Assembly (NCBI RefSeq): GCF_001598035.1
Contig: NZ_CP014835.1
Location: 1 to 64,000, forward strand
Direction: 5' to 3'
DNA length: 64,000 bases
DNA from: Streptococcus halotolerans
GTDB taxonomy: Bacteria; Bacillota; Bacilli; Lactobacillales; Streptococcaceae
The position numbers and the translations under genes were made by a program. Each line of letters opens with the position of its first letter. Position 1 is the first letter of the stretch. Under the pieces are notes generated by a model. That model saw nothing but the letters and a program-made list of their open reading frames with translations, was not told where the DNA came from and made no database searches. Positions 38,338 to 47,732 of the stretch are shown here, in pieces.

Positions 38338-39375
38338 TTGAAGAAAAAAGTTGTTGCATTTGGTGAAATCATGTTAAGATTGTCTCCCCCACAACATCAA
38401 ACATTGACTCAGGCTATGCAATTAGACTGTCAGTTTGGCGGATCTGAATTAAATGTTCTATCGACTTTGGGGCAATTAGGGCATACGGTTTCTCTGGTAT
38501 CAGCTATTCCTGATAATGACTTGGGGCGTATGGCAGAATCATTCTTATTTGCTCACCAAATTGGTCAAGAACATTTGGTGAAAACTGGGGATAGATTGGG
38601 CATTTATTACTACCAAAAAGGTTTTTCTCTAAGAAATAGTCGTGTTCTTTATGATCGCAAGTTCTCGTCATTTTACGAGTCGCAATTATCATATTACGAT
38701 TTAGAGGCTATTGTTAAGGATATGGATTGGCTTCATGTTAGTGGCATAACGGTAGCTTTGAATCCCAATATTTACGCGATAGCTCTTGCTTTAATGACTA
38801 AGGCAAAAGAAAAGAATATCCCTATTTCATTTGATTTAAATTACCGTGAAAGTCTTTGGGAATCTTTTCAACAAGCGCGTGATGCCCTGTCTAAGTTGGT
38901 TGCTCTGGCAGATGTCTGTATTGGGATTGAACCTGTTTCCCTACTGACGGATAAAGGAGGGGATTTGAAGGATGAGTTAGGCTTGACGAGACCTTACAAA
39001 GATCGCGAGGTTCTGTTAACTGTTCTAGAGACAATGGTTGAACGGTATGGTTTGAAATACATCGCTTTTACAGAAAGAGAGATTGGCGCAACGAATGAGT
39101 ATTTGTTAAAAGCCTACCTCTATGATGCTCAAGAAGCTATCTTACATGAAACTGCTAGGGAGGCTATTCAAGTTTTGGATCGCGTAGGAACTGGCGATGC
39201 CTACACGGCTGGGATTATTTATGGTTTGCTTGAAAATACTTCAGTTCCAGAAGTTTTGGAGCTTGGTATGGCTAGCTTCAAATTTAAACATACCATTGAG
39301 GGTGACATCAATATCGTCACTAAAGACGATATTGAACAGTTTATGAAAAAAGGTAGCTTAGATATTAAACGATGA
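38338..39375 (+). CDS. kdgK: 2-dehydro-3-deoxygluconokinase
   Basis: A PfkB-family kinase that phosphorylates 2-keto-3-deoxygluconate to KDPG. The 345-residue protein starts at TTG 38338 (LKKKVVAFGEIMLRLSPP) after GGGAGGA. It has the N-terminal glycine pair FGGSELNVLSTLGQLG, DLNYRESLW in the middle and the PfkB anion-hole signature RVGTGDAYTAGIIYG near residue 285. It overlaps uidA's open frame region and is co-transcribed with the transporter and uidA. Its product feeds KdgA, encoded in the second unit. Confidence 0.93.
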   Translation: MKKKVVAFGEIMLRLSPPQHQTLTQAMQLDCQFGGSELNVLSTLGQLGHTVSLVSAIPDNDLGRMAESFLFAHQIGQEHLVKTGDRLGIYYYQKGFSLRNSRVLYDRKFSSFYESQLSYYDLEAIVKDMDWLHVSGITVALNPNIYAIALALMTKAKEKNIPISFDLNYRESLWESFQQARDALSKLVALADVCIGIEPVSLLTDKGGDLKDELGLTRPYKDREVLLTVLETMVERYGLKYIAFTEREIGATNEYLLKAYLYDAQEAILHETAREAIQVLDRVGTGDAYTAGIIYGLLENTSVPEVLELGMASFKFKHTIEGDINIVTKDDIEQFMKKGSLDIKR

Positions 39376-39386
39376 GGAGAAAAAAT

Positions 39387-41180
39387 ATGTTATATCCAAT
39401 TTTAACGAAAACACGTAATGTTTATGATTTAAATGGTTTATGGAATTTTAAGCTTGGTGACCATAATCCTCAAGAACTCCTAGCTTCAGATGAGGTCATG
39501 ACTGTTCCAACTTCTTTTAACGATGTGCTTGTAGATCAAGCTAAGCGAGATTATATTGGTGATTTTTGGTATGAACGTTTTGTTGAGATTCCTGATATTA
39601 GCAAAGAGCAAGAAGCTGTTTTACGCTTTGGTTCTGTAACTCATTATGCCAAAGTCTATGTGAATGGGGAATTGCTTGGAGAACATCGCGGCGGCTTTAC
39701 ACCGTTTGAGGTGCTTATTCCTGATTATTTGATGAAAGAAAATCGTCTCAAAGTTTCTATCTGTGCAAATAATGAACTTAATTATACGACGTTGCCGGTT
39801 GGGAATTATAGCGAAGAACTGCAAGAAGATGGTAGTTTTAAAAAGAAAGTTCAGGAGAATTTTGACTTCTTCAACTATGCAGGGATTCATCGTCCAGTGA
39901 AGTTAGTGATTCGCCCTAAAATCCATCTTTCAGATCTTGTTATCACGAGTCAACTATCTGATGATATGACTTCTGCTATTGTAAAAGTAGATGTGACTAG
40001 CAGTCAGCCTGTTGATGATGTTAAAGTAAGTATTTTTGATGAACATCAACAAGAAGTTGTCGTCTTGGAAAATGGACAAGCTGAGCTGCTAGATGTTCGA
40101 CTATGGGAAGTTTTGGATGCTTATCTTTACACTGCACATGTTGAGCTTATCAAGGATGGTAAAGTTTTAGATGTTTATGATGAGCCGTTTGGTATCCGAA
40201 GTGTTCGAGTGTCGGGCGGCCAATTCTTTATTAATGAAAAACCATTTTACTTTAAAGGTTTCGGAAAACATGAAGATACCTTTATCAATGGTCGTGGGTT
40301 GAATGAGGCAGCTAATTTACTTGATCTGAACTTGCTTAAAGAAATCGGTGCTAATTCTTTTAGAACCTCACATTATCCTTATTCTGAAGAGATGATGCGC
40401 TTAGCTGATAGATTGGGGATTGTTGTTATCGATGAAGTTCCTGCTGTTGGGCTTTTCCACAATTTTAATGCTTCGCTAGATGCATCTCGAGGAGACAATG
40501 AGACGTGGAAACTTTTAGAGACGAAAGGTGCTCATGAACAGGTGATTAGTGAATTGGTTCAAAGAGATAAGAATCACCCTTCGGTTGTTATGTGGGTCGT
40601 GGCTAATGAGCCAGCAAGTCATGAGGATGGGGCGCATGAATATTTTGAACCCCTGATTAAGCTATACAAGGATTTAGATCCTGAAAAACGCCCTGTAACC
40701 TTAGTTAATATCATGATGGCTGATCCAGAGCATGATAAAGTTATGGACTTGGTTGATGTTATTTGCCTTAACCGCTATTACGGTTGGTATGTGCATCACG
40801 GTGATTTGAAAAAAGCAGAAGAAGGATTGCGGAAAGAATTAGAAGATTGGCAAGCACTTTATCCAGATAAACCAATCATCATGACAGAATACGGAGCAGA
40901 TACCCTTCCAGGTCTTCATTCCATGTGGAATATCCCTTACACAGAAGAATTCCAAATTAATTTTTATGATATGAATCATAAAGTCTTTGATGAAATCGCC
41001 AATCTCGTAGGCGAGCAAGTGTGGAATTTTGCTGATTTTGAGACAAATCTTACGATATTGAGAGTACAAGGTAATCACAAAGGACTGTTTTCAAGAAATC
41101 GTCAGCCCAAGAGTATTGTTAGGCGTTTTAAAAAACGCTGGGATAATGTTCCGAATTATGGTTATAAGATTAAAAAGTAG
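39387..41180 (+). CDS. uidA: Beta-glucuronidase, GH2
   Basis: Releases glucuronate from beta-glucuronides by a retaining mechanism. The 597-residue protein has the jelly-roll sugar-binding domain (residues 10-180), an Ig-like domain and a TIM barrel with HYPYSEEMMRLADRLG, acid/base Glu408 in WVVANEPASH and nucleophile Glu501 in IIMTEYGAD. The N-x-K pocket motif that reads the glucuronate carboxylate is expected near FSRNRQPKSIV at the end. I chose ATG 39387 behind GAGGAG; the frame runs five codons further. No signal peptide, so it acts in the cytoplasm on imported substrate. Confidence 0.95.
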   Translation: MLYPILTKTRNVYDLNGLWNFKLGDHNPQELLASDEVMTVPTSFNDVLVDQAKRDYIGDFWYERFVEIPDISKEQEAVLRFGSVTHYAKVYVNGELLGEHRGGFTPFEVLIPDYLMKENRLKVSICANNELNYTTLPVGNYSEELQEDGSFKKKVQENFDFFNYAGIHRPVKLVIRPKIHLSDLVITSQLSDDMTSAIVKVDVTSSQPVDDVKVSIFDEHQQEVVVLENGQAELLDVRLWEVLDAYLYTAHVELIKDGKVLDVYDEPFGIRSVRVSGGQFFINEKPFYFKGFGKHEDTFINGRGLNEAANLLDLNLLKEIGANSFRTSHYPYSEEMMRLADRLGIVVIDEVPAVGLFHNFNASLDASRGDNETWKLLETKGAHEQVISELVQRDKNHPSVVMWVVANEPASHEDGAHEYFEPLIKLYKDLDPEKRPVTLVNIMMADPEHDKVMDLVDVICLNRYYGWYVHHGDLKKAEEGLRKELEDWQALYPDKPIIMTEYGADTLPGLHSMWNIPYTEEFQINFYDMNHKVFDEIANLVGEQVWNFADFETNLTILRVQGNHKGLFSRNRQPKSIVRRFKKRWDNVPNYGYKIKK

Positions 41181-41215
41181 TATAATAGCCATAAAAGGTT
41201 TAAGGAGGAACAATT

Positions 41216-41938
41216 ATGGCAGCGCGCCCACTGGTTGAAAAAACAGCAGAACGCCTCTTACAATTTATTTTGGAGCAGGGGTTTGAAGTTGGACAAAGAT
41301 TACCAAATGAATATGATCTGTCAGAAGCTCTAGATGCGGGACGTAGTACCGTCCGAGAGGCAGTTAGAAGTCTTGTAGCTCGTAATATTTTAGAGGTTAG
41401 ACAAGGCTCAGGAACCTATATTAGTTCCAAACAAGGAGTTGCTGAAGATCCCTTTGGATTTGCTTTTGTCAAAGATCGCATCAAATTAACGACTGATTTA
41501 TTTGAACTAAGGTATCTTTTGGAACCAAGAATTGCTGAACGTGCCGCCCAATTTGCCAAAGAAGAAGATATTGAACGTTTGGAAAAACTTGCTCTGGCTA
41601 TTGAAGAAGCACTAAAAGCTGATGATCCAAAGCATTTAGAGCTGGATGTAGCATTCCACAGTTTAATAGCAGAAATGAGTGGGAATATTGCGGTTAAAAG
41701 TTTGATTCCTGTGATTAATGAATCCATACAGATTATCAATGAAGATTATACGAATCGTCAGATGAAACGGACTAGTGTCGAAGCTCATCGCAATATCGTG
41801 AATGCTATCAAAACAAGGCACCCAATAGGTGCTTATGACAGTATGATGTCTCATATTCTAACAGTGAGACGAACAGTGCTAGATGATTGGTACGACAAGG
41901 AAATAGAGCTACATGGATTGCCTAAATCTAACGAATGA
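41216..41938 (+). CDS. uxuR: FadR-type GntR regulator of the glucuronate locus
   Basis: A 240-residue repressor with an N-terminal winged helix (residues 8-72, LPNEYDLSEALDAGRSTVREAVRSL and VRQGSGTYIS) and a C-terminal all-helical FCD domain. The FCD metal-site residues appear as DVAFHSLIAEMSGN and AHRNIVNAIKTRHP. AAGGAGG precedes the ATG. It most likely binds AATCATCTGATGAAT in both promoters of the locus and is released by an intermediate such as glucuronate, fructuronate or KDG. The effector is an inference. Confidence 0.88.
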   Translation: MAARPLVEKTAERLLQFILEQGFEVGQRLPNEYDLSEALDAGRSTVREAVRSLVARNILEVRQGSGTYISSKQGVAEDPFGFAFVKDRIKLTTDLFELRYLLEPRIAERAAQFAKEEDIERLEKLALAIEEALKADDPKHLELDVAFHSLIAEMSGNIAVKSLIPVINESIQIINEDYTNRQMKRTSVEAHRNIVNAIKTRHPIGAYDSMMSHILTVRRTVLDDWYDKEIELHGLPKSNE

Positions 41939-41959
41939 TTAGCTACCTATAGCATATAT

Positions 41960-41990
41960 AAAAAGATTGGGGATAGCCCCAATCTTTTTA
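41960..41990 (+). terminator. Terminator of glucuronate unit 1
   Basis: Perfect 13-bp stem AAAAAGATTGGGG (41960-41972) / CCCCAATCTTTTT (41977-41989) with a 4-base loop. Confidence 0.93.
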
Positions 41991-42008
41991 TATTTAAGCA
42001 GAAAATCC

Positions 42009-42058
42009 TTGACAAATCATCTGATGAATCCTATAATTGATTTATGATAGCGATTACA
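42009..42058 (+). promoter_or_regulatory. Glucuronate promoter 2 with GntR operator and consensus cre
   Basis: -35 TTGACA (42009-42014), 17-base spacer, -10 TATAAT (42032-42037). The spacer begins with the same AATCATCTGATGAAT as promoter 1 (42015-42029). TGATAGCGATTACA (42045-42058) matches the CcpA cre consensus at every fixed position. Confidence 0.88.
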
Positions 42059-42073
42059 AACAAGGAGGAGTCT

Positions 42074-42706
42074 ATGTTAGATATTCTAAAAGAAAATTAT
42101 TTCTTTGCTGTTATACGTGGTAAAGATGAAAATGATGCGAAAGAGATTGCACGATGTGCTATTGAGGGAGGGATTCGAAATATTGAAATCACCTTTTCGA
42201 CACCAAATGCCCCTCAAGTTATTCGTGATTTGACAGAAGAGTTTGAGAACAACGACGATGTCGTTATTGGGGCAGGAACTGTGATGACAGTTAATCTTGC
42301 TAAAGAAGCGATTGCTGCTGGTGCAAAATTCTTAGTTAGTCCGCATTTTTCTGCTGAGATTCAAGACGTGGCAAAAGAAGCCAAAAATCTTTACTTCCCA
42401 GGTTGTGCTACAGCGACTGAGGTGGTTGCGGCGATAGACGCTGGTTGTTCGATCATTAAGGTCTTTCCTGGAGGTATTGTAGGTCCAAGTTTTATTAAAG
42501 ATATTCACGGTCCGATTCCTCAAGTGAATTTAATGCCATCTGGGGGAGTATCTGTAGCCAATGTTGCTGATTGGAAAAAGGCAGGAGCTTGTGCTGTAGG
42601 CATTGGTTCTGCCTTAGCAGCGCGTGTCGCTAATGATGGATATGATTCAGTGACTGAGATTGCAAAAGAATTTATTGCAGCTGTAGGAGAACAAGATGGG
42701 ATTTAA
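42074..42706 (+). CDS. kdgA: KDPG/KHG aldolase
   Basis: Splits 2-keto-3-deoxy-6-phosphogluconate into pyruvate and glyceraldehyde-3-phosphate. The 210-residue class I aldolase has the base Glu in [13 protein letters not shown], the Arg in FFAVIRGK and the Schiff-base Lys in [23 protein letters not shown] chose ATG 42074 ([11 protein letters not shown]) after AAGGAGGAG; the open frame runs ten codons further up through the cre site. First gene of unit 2; it overlaps uxaC by 11 bases. Confidence 0.94.
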   Translation: MLDILKENYFFAVIRGKDENDAKEIARCAIEGGIRNIEITFSTPNAPQVIRDLTEEFENNDDVVIGAGTVMTVNLAKEAIAAGAKFLVSPHFSAEIQDVAKEAKNLYFPGCATATEVVAAIDAGCSIIKVFPGGIVGPSFIKDIHGPIPQVNLMPSGGVSVANVADWKKAGACAVGIGSALAARVANDGYDSVTEIAKEFIAAVGEQDGI

Positions 42707-44096
42707 TGACGAAACTTTTATGTTAACGAGCGAGCCAGCTCTAAAACTTTATGAGCAAATTAAGGATCAACCGATTTTTGACTACCATTGCCATCTTGAT
42801 CCAAAAGAAATCTTTGAGAATAAGGTCTATGACAATATCGTTGATTTATGGCTGGGTGGGGATCATTACAAATGGCGTCTCATGCGGGCGCACGGCATCT
42901 CTGAAGACCTTATCACAGGAGCAGCTTCTAAATTAGATAAGTTCAAAGCCTTTGCGCGCAGTCTCTCGCGTTCTTATGGCAATCCTGTTTATCATTGGTC
43001 AGCCATGGAGTTAAAAAATGTCTTTGGGATTGATGAGGTGTTAACAGAAGAAAATGCTGAAGATATTTATCATCGAATTAATGAAATTCTAAAAACCAAA
43101 AAGATTAGCCCACGTAAACTGATTAAGGATAGTCAGGTTACATTTATCGGAACGACAGATCATCCTTTGGATTCCTTAGAATGGCATCAAAAATTAGCTG
43201 ACGATGCTAGCTTTGAAACGACTGTTGCACCGACCTTTCGTCCAGATGAGGCTTTTATAGAACATCGAAATTTTAGTGATTTCATTCATCGATTGAGCCA
43301 GGTAACAGCAGTATCAATTGAAGAATTTCAAGACTTTATCAATGCTCTTGAAAGGCGTGTCGCTTATTTTGCTGAAAAAGGCTGCAAAGCAAGTGATATT
43401 AGTTTTACCGAGATTGTCTTTGAAGAAGCTGATAAAGAGACTTTGGATAATCTTTTGAAAATTGTTCAAGAAGGCTATCAGCCAAGCCAGTTGGAAATCA
43501 ATCAATGGCAAACGGCAGTATTTGCAGAACTTTGTCGCCTTTATAAACAATATGGCTTTGTAACACAGGTTCATTTTGGAGCTTTGCGTAATAATCATTC
43601 TGACATTTTTCGACAGTTAGGAAGTGATGTTGGGGTGGATTCACTTGGTGATCAAACAGCACTGGCTATTAATATGAATCGATTTTTGGATTATTTAGCT
43701 CAACAAAACAATCTGCCAAAAATGATTTGGTATAACTTAAATCCTAGCTACAACATTGTTGTTGCTAATACTCTAGCCAACTTCCAAGCTAACGAAGAAG
43801 GGATTAAATCCTACCTTCAGTTTGGTGCTGGTTGGTGGTTTGCAGATACAAAGTCTGGTATGTTGAGTCAGATGACAGCTCTGGCAGAACAAGGTGTCCT
43901 TGCTAATTTTGTTGGTATGCTAACAGACTCTCGCAGTTTCTTATCTTACCAACGTCATGATTATTTCCGTCGTATCCTTGCTTCTTATTTGGGGCAGTGG
44001 ATGGTAGATGGTGAAGTTCCAAAGGATTATGACGCAATAGGTCAAATGGCTAAGGATATTGCTTATAACAATGCTGTTGAATATTTTAACGATTAA
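42696..44096 (+). CDS. uxaC: Glucuronate isomerase
   Basis: Converts D-glucuronate to D-fructuronate (and galacturonate to tagaturonate). The 466-residue amidohydrolase-like barrel has the metal-binding start [47 protein letters not shown] and the C-terminal [22 protein letters not shown], all typical of UxaC. It overlaps kdgA by 11 bases, so translation is coupled. It takes the free glucuronate made by the glucuronidases of this locus. Confidence 0.95.
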   Translation: MGFNDETFMLTSEPALKLYEQIKDQPIFDYHCHLDPKEIFENKVYDNIVDLWLGGDHYKWRLMRAHGISEDLITGAASKLDKFKAFARSLSRSYGNPVYHWSAMELKNVFGIDEVLTEENAEDIYHRINEILKTKKISPRKLIKDSQVTFIGTTDHPLDSLEWHQKLADDASFETTVAPTFRPDEAFIEHRNFSDFIHRLSQVTAVSIEEFQDFINALERRVAYFAEKGCKASDISFTEIVFEEADKETLDNLLKIVQEGYQPSQLEINQWQTAVFAELCRLYKQYGFVTQVHFGALRNNHSDIFRQLGSDVGVDSLGDQTALAINMNRFLDYLAQQNNLPKMIWYNLNPSYNIVVANTLANFQANEEGIKSYLQFGAGWWFADTKSGMLSQMTALAEQGVLANFVGMLTDSRSFLSYQRHDYFRRILASYLGQWMVDGEVPKDYDAIGQMAKDIAYNNAVEYFND

Positions 44097-44103
44097 AGAA
44101 AAA

Positions 44104-44145
44104 ACCTTATCGTCAGCAAGTCTTTTGCTAGAAGATGACTAAGGT
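44104..44145 (+). promoter_or_regulatory. Imperfect hairpin between uxaC and uxuA
   Basis: ACCTTATCGTCA pairs imperfectly with TGACTAAGGT across this gap, with GCAAG/CTTTTGC inside. It has no T run and is more likely an mRNA stability or processing element than a terminator. Confidence 0.4.
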
Positions 44146-44159
44146 ATGGGGGAATTATT

Positions 44160-45254
44160 ATGAAAATGTCATTTCGTTGGTACGGGAAAAATGATCCTGT
44201 ATCACTTGAGGAAATTAGATCCATTCCAGGTATGCAGGGGATTGTAACAGCTGTTTATGATGTTCCTGTCGGACAGGTATGGCCTTTAGAGAATATCCTC
44301 GAACTCAAAAAAATGGTCGAAGATGCGGGTCTTGAAATTACAGTTATTGAATCTATTCCTGTTCATGAGGACATTAAGCAAGGAAAACCCAATCGTGATG
44401 AATTGATTGAAAATTATAAAACGTCCATCAAAAATGTTGGAGAAGCTGGTATTCCGGTTGTTTGTTACAATTTTATGCCAGTTTTTGACTGGACGCGTTC
44501 TGATCTGAATCACCCACTTCCAGACGGTTCAACTTCGCTTGCCTTTCTCAAAGAAGATCTAGAAGGGGTTGATCCAGTGGCAGATGATTTGAACTTGCCA
44601 GGTTGGGATTCATCTTATTCAAAAGAAGAAATGAAGGCGATTATTGAAAATTATCGCAATAATATTTCTGAAGAAGATTTGTGGGCTAACTTAGAATACT
44701 TTATCAAAGCGATTATGCCAACAGCTGAAGCTGCAGGTGTTAAAATGGCGATTCACCCTGATGACCCACCGTATGGCATCTTTGGACTTCCACGTATCAT
44801 CACTGGTCAAGAAGCCGTTGAACGCTTTCTTGATATTTATGATTCGTCAAATAATGGCATTACAATGTGTGTGGGTTCATATGCATCAGACCCTCGAAAT
44901 GATGTGATTACCATGACAGAATATGCTTTAAAACGCAATCGCATCAACTTTATGCACACGCGAAATGTTGCTTCGGGGGACTGGGGCTTTCAAGAAACTG
45001 CGCATTTGTCGCAAGCTGGTGACATTGATATGAATGCTATCGTGAAGTTACTGGTTGATTATGATTGGAAGGGCGCTCTCCGTCCAGATCATGGGCGTCG
45101 TATTTGGAGTGATCAGACCAAGACTCCTGGTTATGGCTTGTATGATAGAGCGCTTGGTGCAACTTACTTCAATGGTTTGTACGAAGCTAATATGCGAGCA
45201 GCAGGTAAAATCCCTGATTTTGGTATCACTGAAAAAACGGTTGGTGATAAATAA
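44160..45254 (+). CDS. uxuA: Mannonate dehydratase
   Basis: Removes water from D-mannonate to give 2-keto-3-deoxygluconate. The 364-residue xylose-isomerase-like barrel starts MKMSFRWYGKNDPVSLEEIRSIPG (in parts), and has VVCYNFMPVFDWTRSDL, the metal-site segment KMAIHPDDPPYGIFGLPRI, FMHTRNVASGDWGFQETAH and LRPDHGRRIW, all typical of UxuA. Follows uxaC in the same unit with a modest GGGGGAATT ribosome site. Confidence 0.95.
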   Translation: MKMSFRWYGKNDPVSLEEIRSIPGMQGIVTAVYDVPVGQVWPLENILELKKMVEDAGLEITVIESIPVHEDIKQGKPNRDELIENYKTSIKNVGEAGIPVVCYNFMPVFDWTRSDLNHPLPDGSTSLAFLKEDLEGVDPVADDLNLPGWDSSYSKEEMKAIIENYRNNISEEDLWANLEYFIKAIMPTAEAAGVKMAIHPDDPPYGIFGLPRIITGQEAVERFLDIYDSSNNGITMCVGSYASDPRNDVITMTEYALKRNRINFMHTRNVASGDWGFQETAHLSQAGDIDMNAIVKLLVDYDWKGALRPDHGRRIWSDQTKTPGYGLYDRALGATYFNGLYEANMRAAGKIPDFGITEKTVGDK

Positions 45255-45294
45255 TCCTCTTGGACTATCTAAGAGAGTAAGAAAGGATAAAATT

Positions 45295-46134
45295 ATGTCT
45301 AGAGTTATTGAATTTAAAGATAAAGTAGTTGTTGTTACAGGTGCTGGTGGTGTTCTTTGTGGTTATATGGCAAAGGAGTTTGCCAAAGCGGGTGCTAAAG
45401 TAGCACTTTTAGACCTCAATCAAGAAGCAGCTCAAAAATTTGTTAACGACATTGAAGCTGCTGGTGGGGTTGCTAAAGCCTACAAAGCCAATGTTTTAGA
45501 TAAAGACAATCTTGAAGAAGTACGCCAAGCGGTTCTATCGGATTTGGGTCCGACAGATATTCTTGTCAATGGGGCAGGGGGAAATAACCCTAAAGCAACG
45601 ACAGACAATGAATTTCACCAAACAGATTTGCCTGAGGGAACAAAATCATTTTTTGATTTAGATAAAGCTGGTATTGAGTTTGTCTTTAATCTTAACTACT
45701 TAGGAACCTTGCTTCCTACTCAGGTTTTTGCCCGAGATATGGTGGGACGTAAAGGAGCAAATATAATCAATATTTCTAGTATGAATGCCTTTACACCATT
45801 AACCAAGATTCCTGCCTATTCTGGAGCTAAAGCCGCTATTTCGAATTTTACGCAATGGTTAGCAGTACATTTTTCAAAAGTTGGTATCCGCTGCAATGCT
45901 ATTGCCCCAGGCTTCTTGGTAACCAATCAAAATCGTGGTCTTCTCTTTAATAAAGACGGTTCACCTTCAGAACGTGCGGAAAAAATTCTTTGTAATACTC
46001 CTATGGAGCGTTTTGGAGAAGCTGAAGAATTAATTGGTGGTCTTTTCTTCCTAGCGGATGAAAATTCAGCAAGTTTTGTTAATGGTGTTGTCCTTCCAAT
46101 TGATGGTGGCTTCTCAGCCTATTCAGGCGTCTAA
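45295..46134 (+). CDS. SDR-family D-mannonate oxidoreductase (fructuronate reductase)
   Basis: Reduces fructuronate to mannonate with NAD(P)H, the step between UxaC and UxuA. The 279-residue short-chain dehydrogenase replaces the long-chain UxuB of enterobacteria. It has the cofactor loop VVVTGAGGVLCGYMAKEFAK, NGAGGNNPKA, INISSMNAFTPL, catalytic YSGAKAAISNF and a C-terminal FVNGVVLPIDGGFSAYSGV. I chose ATG 45295 after GAAAGGAT; the open frame upstream lies out of frame inside uxuA. Role assigned from context plus family. Confidence 0.88.
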   Translation: MSRVIEFKDKVVVVTGAGGVLCGYMAKEFAKAGAKVALLDLNQEAAQKFVNDIEAAGGVAKAYKANVLDKDNLEEVRQAVLSDLGPTDILVNGAGGNNPKATTDNEFHQTDLPEGTKSFFDLDKAGIEFVFNLNYLGTLLPTQVFARDMVGRKGANIINISSMNAFTPLTKIPAYSGAKAAISNFTQWLAVHFSKVGIRCNAIAPGFLVTNQNRGLLFNKDGSPSERAEKILCNTPMERFGEAEELIGGLFFLADENSASFVNGVVLPIDGGFSAYSGV

Positions 46135-46199
46135 TATGATTTAAGCGCTTGATGAGTCGTTGGTGATTGCTCATGGTTTGAAAAGATAAAGGAGTTTTT

Positions 46200-47732
46200 A
46201 TGGGTGAAATGATTACGTTGGAGCTAGAAAAGCTAGACAAGATACGTGATATAAATCCGCGTTTGGTTTCTTATAATGTTGAGTTTGCAGAAGTGACAGG
46301 TGGAACTTTCTGGAAGTCATATTCAGAAGAGCAAATTGCTGGAACAGAAGATTTTTACGTTGAACCTTCTGATGAAGGGATCGCAGCGATGTATAAGGAT
46401 CTTATGCAAGAGTATAATCCAATTGATTTGTCAAATGAGAAATTGCGTTATTTGGCGAAAGAATTGGGAGAGGCATGGGTACGCGTCTCAGGAACTTGGT
46501 CAACCAAAACTTATTACGATTTTGATGGTGAAACTGCTGGAGTACCGCCACAAGGTTATCTTAATGTTTTGACAAAAGAACAGTGGCTAGGTGTTTTGGA
46601 TTTTGTTAAAGCAGTTGGTGGACATTTGAAAATTTCCATGGCTAACTGTCCCGGTTTACACACGGCGGAGGAACCATGGCATCCGAGTGAAGCTGAAAAA
46701 ATCTTTGCTCTAAGCCAGTCATATGGTGTACCGATAGAAGCTGTTGAATTTGCCAATGAGCCCAATATCCTAGAGGACACTGGATTTCCAAGAGGCTATA
46801 CAGCAGCACACTATCGCCGTGACCAAGACCTTTTCTTCCAATGGTTAGATGAACATTATCCAGATTGTTTAAAAGTAGGACCAAGTTCGACAGGTGGAGA
46901 TGATATTGTCTTTGGAGATCCAAGCCAGCAAAAAGGTATCGGAGGCATTGAACAGATTGCTCATGAAACGGTTAACTGCGAAGATTTGTTAGAAGGAACG
47001 AAAGTGCCTTTAGATGTCTTTTCTTATCACTACTACAATGGGGTTTCAGAACGTTTGGCTTCTGTAATGCCAGCAGGACATTGGTCCGTGGAAGCTGCCT
47101 TATCAGAAGCCTATTTAGGCGTAGCATCAAACTTTTGTAAAACCTACCTTCCTTTGCGCGATCGATTCGTTCCAGGGGCAGAAATGTGGGTAACAGAGTC
47201 AGGAGATGCTGGTGGTGGCGGCAATACTTGGGCGTCAACTTATCTTGATGTGCCGCGTACCCTTAATGAGCTAGGAACATTTGCTTGTTTGACTAATGGG
47301 GTTATATTCCATAACACCTTAGCCTCTTCCGATTATGGTTATTTGGCACGAGAAGTGTTTGATCCACGTCCGAACTATTTTGCGGTTTTATTGTGGAATC
47401 GATTGATGGGTTCAGAAGTATTTGATAGTCAAATTCCAATTCATGAAGGGACGCATGTTTTCGTGCATTCTCGTAAGGATGGCAAAGATGGCAAAGCAAT
47501 TTTAGTCATTAATAATTCAGAAACGGAAGCTACTACCTTGGCGTTGGAAAAAGGTGCTCAAGTATATCGCTTGTCAGGAAAAGACGGTGACAAACGTGCA
47601 AAAGAAATGTGTTTGAATGGTAAGGTCTTGGCTTTAGATGAAGACAACCAGTTACCGAATTTAGAAGCAGAACTCATTTCGGCTGGTGAGTTGATGATTG
47701 CCCCTACAGAATGTGTGTTTGTGATTGTTTGA
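46200..47732 (+). CDS. Intracellular GH79-like (heparanase/beta-glucuronidase type) glycosidase
   Basis: A 510-residue protein with a TIM barrel and a C-terminal beta domain, resembling GH79 enzymes. The probable acid/base Glu187 lies in EAVEFANEPNILED and the nucleophile Glu333 in EMWVTESGDAGGGGNTW. The heparanase-like LRYLAKELGEAWVRVSGTWSTKTYY comes before. The C-terminal part (from about residue 420) is a beta-sandwich with KAILVINNSETEATTLAL. There is no signal peptide, so it works inside on imported oligosaccharide. AAAGGAG precedes the ATG. A second glucuronidase beside UidA suggests a distinct linkage or aglycone, for example glucuronyl-hexosamine. Confidence 0.75.
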   Translation: MGEMITLELEKLDKIRDINPRLVSYNVEFAEVTGGTFWKSYSEEQIAGTEDFYVEPSDEGIAAMYKDLMQEYNPIDLSNEKLRYLAKELGEAWVRVSGTWSTKTYYDFDGETAGVPPQGYLNVLTKEQWLGVLDFVKAVGGHLKISMANCPGLHTAEEPWHPSEAEKIFALSQSYGVPIEAVEFANEPNILEDTGFPRGYTAAHYRRDQDLFFQWLDEHYPDCLKVGPSSTGGDDIVFGDPSQQKGIGGIEQIAHETVNCEDLLEGTKVPLDVFSYHYYNGVSERLASVMPAGHWSVEAALSEAYLGVASNFCKTYLPLRDRFVPGAEMWVTESGDAGGGGNTWASTYLDVPRTLNELGTFACLTNGVIFHNTLASSDYGYLAREVFDPRPNYFAVLLWNRLMGSEVFDSQIPIHEGTHVFVHSRKDGKDGKAILVINNSETEATTLALEKGAQVYRLSGKDGDKRAKEMCLNGKVLALDEDNQLPNLEAELISAGELMIAPTECVFVIV

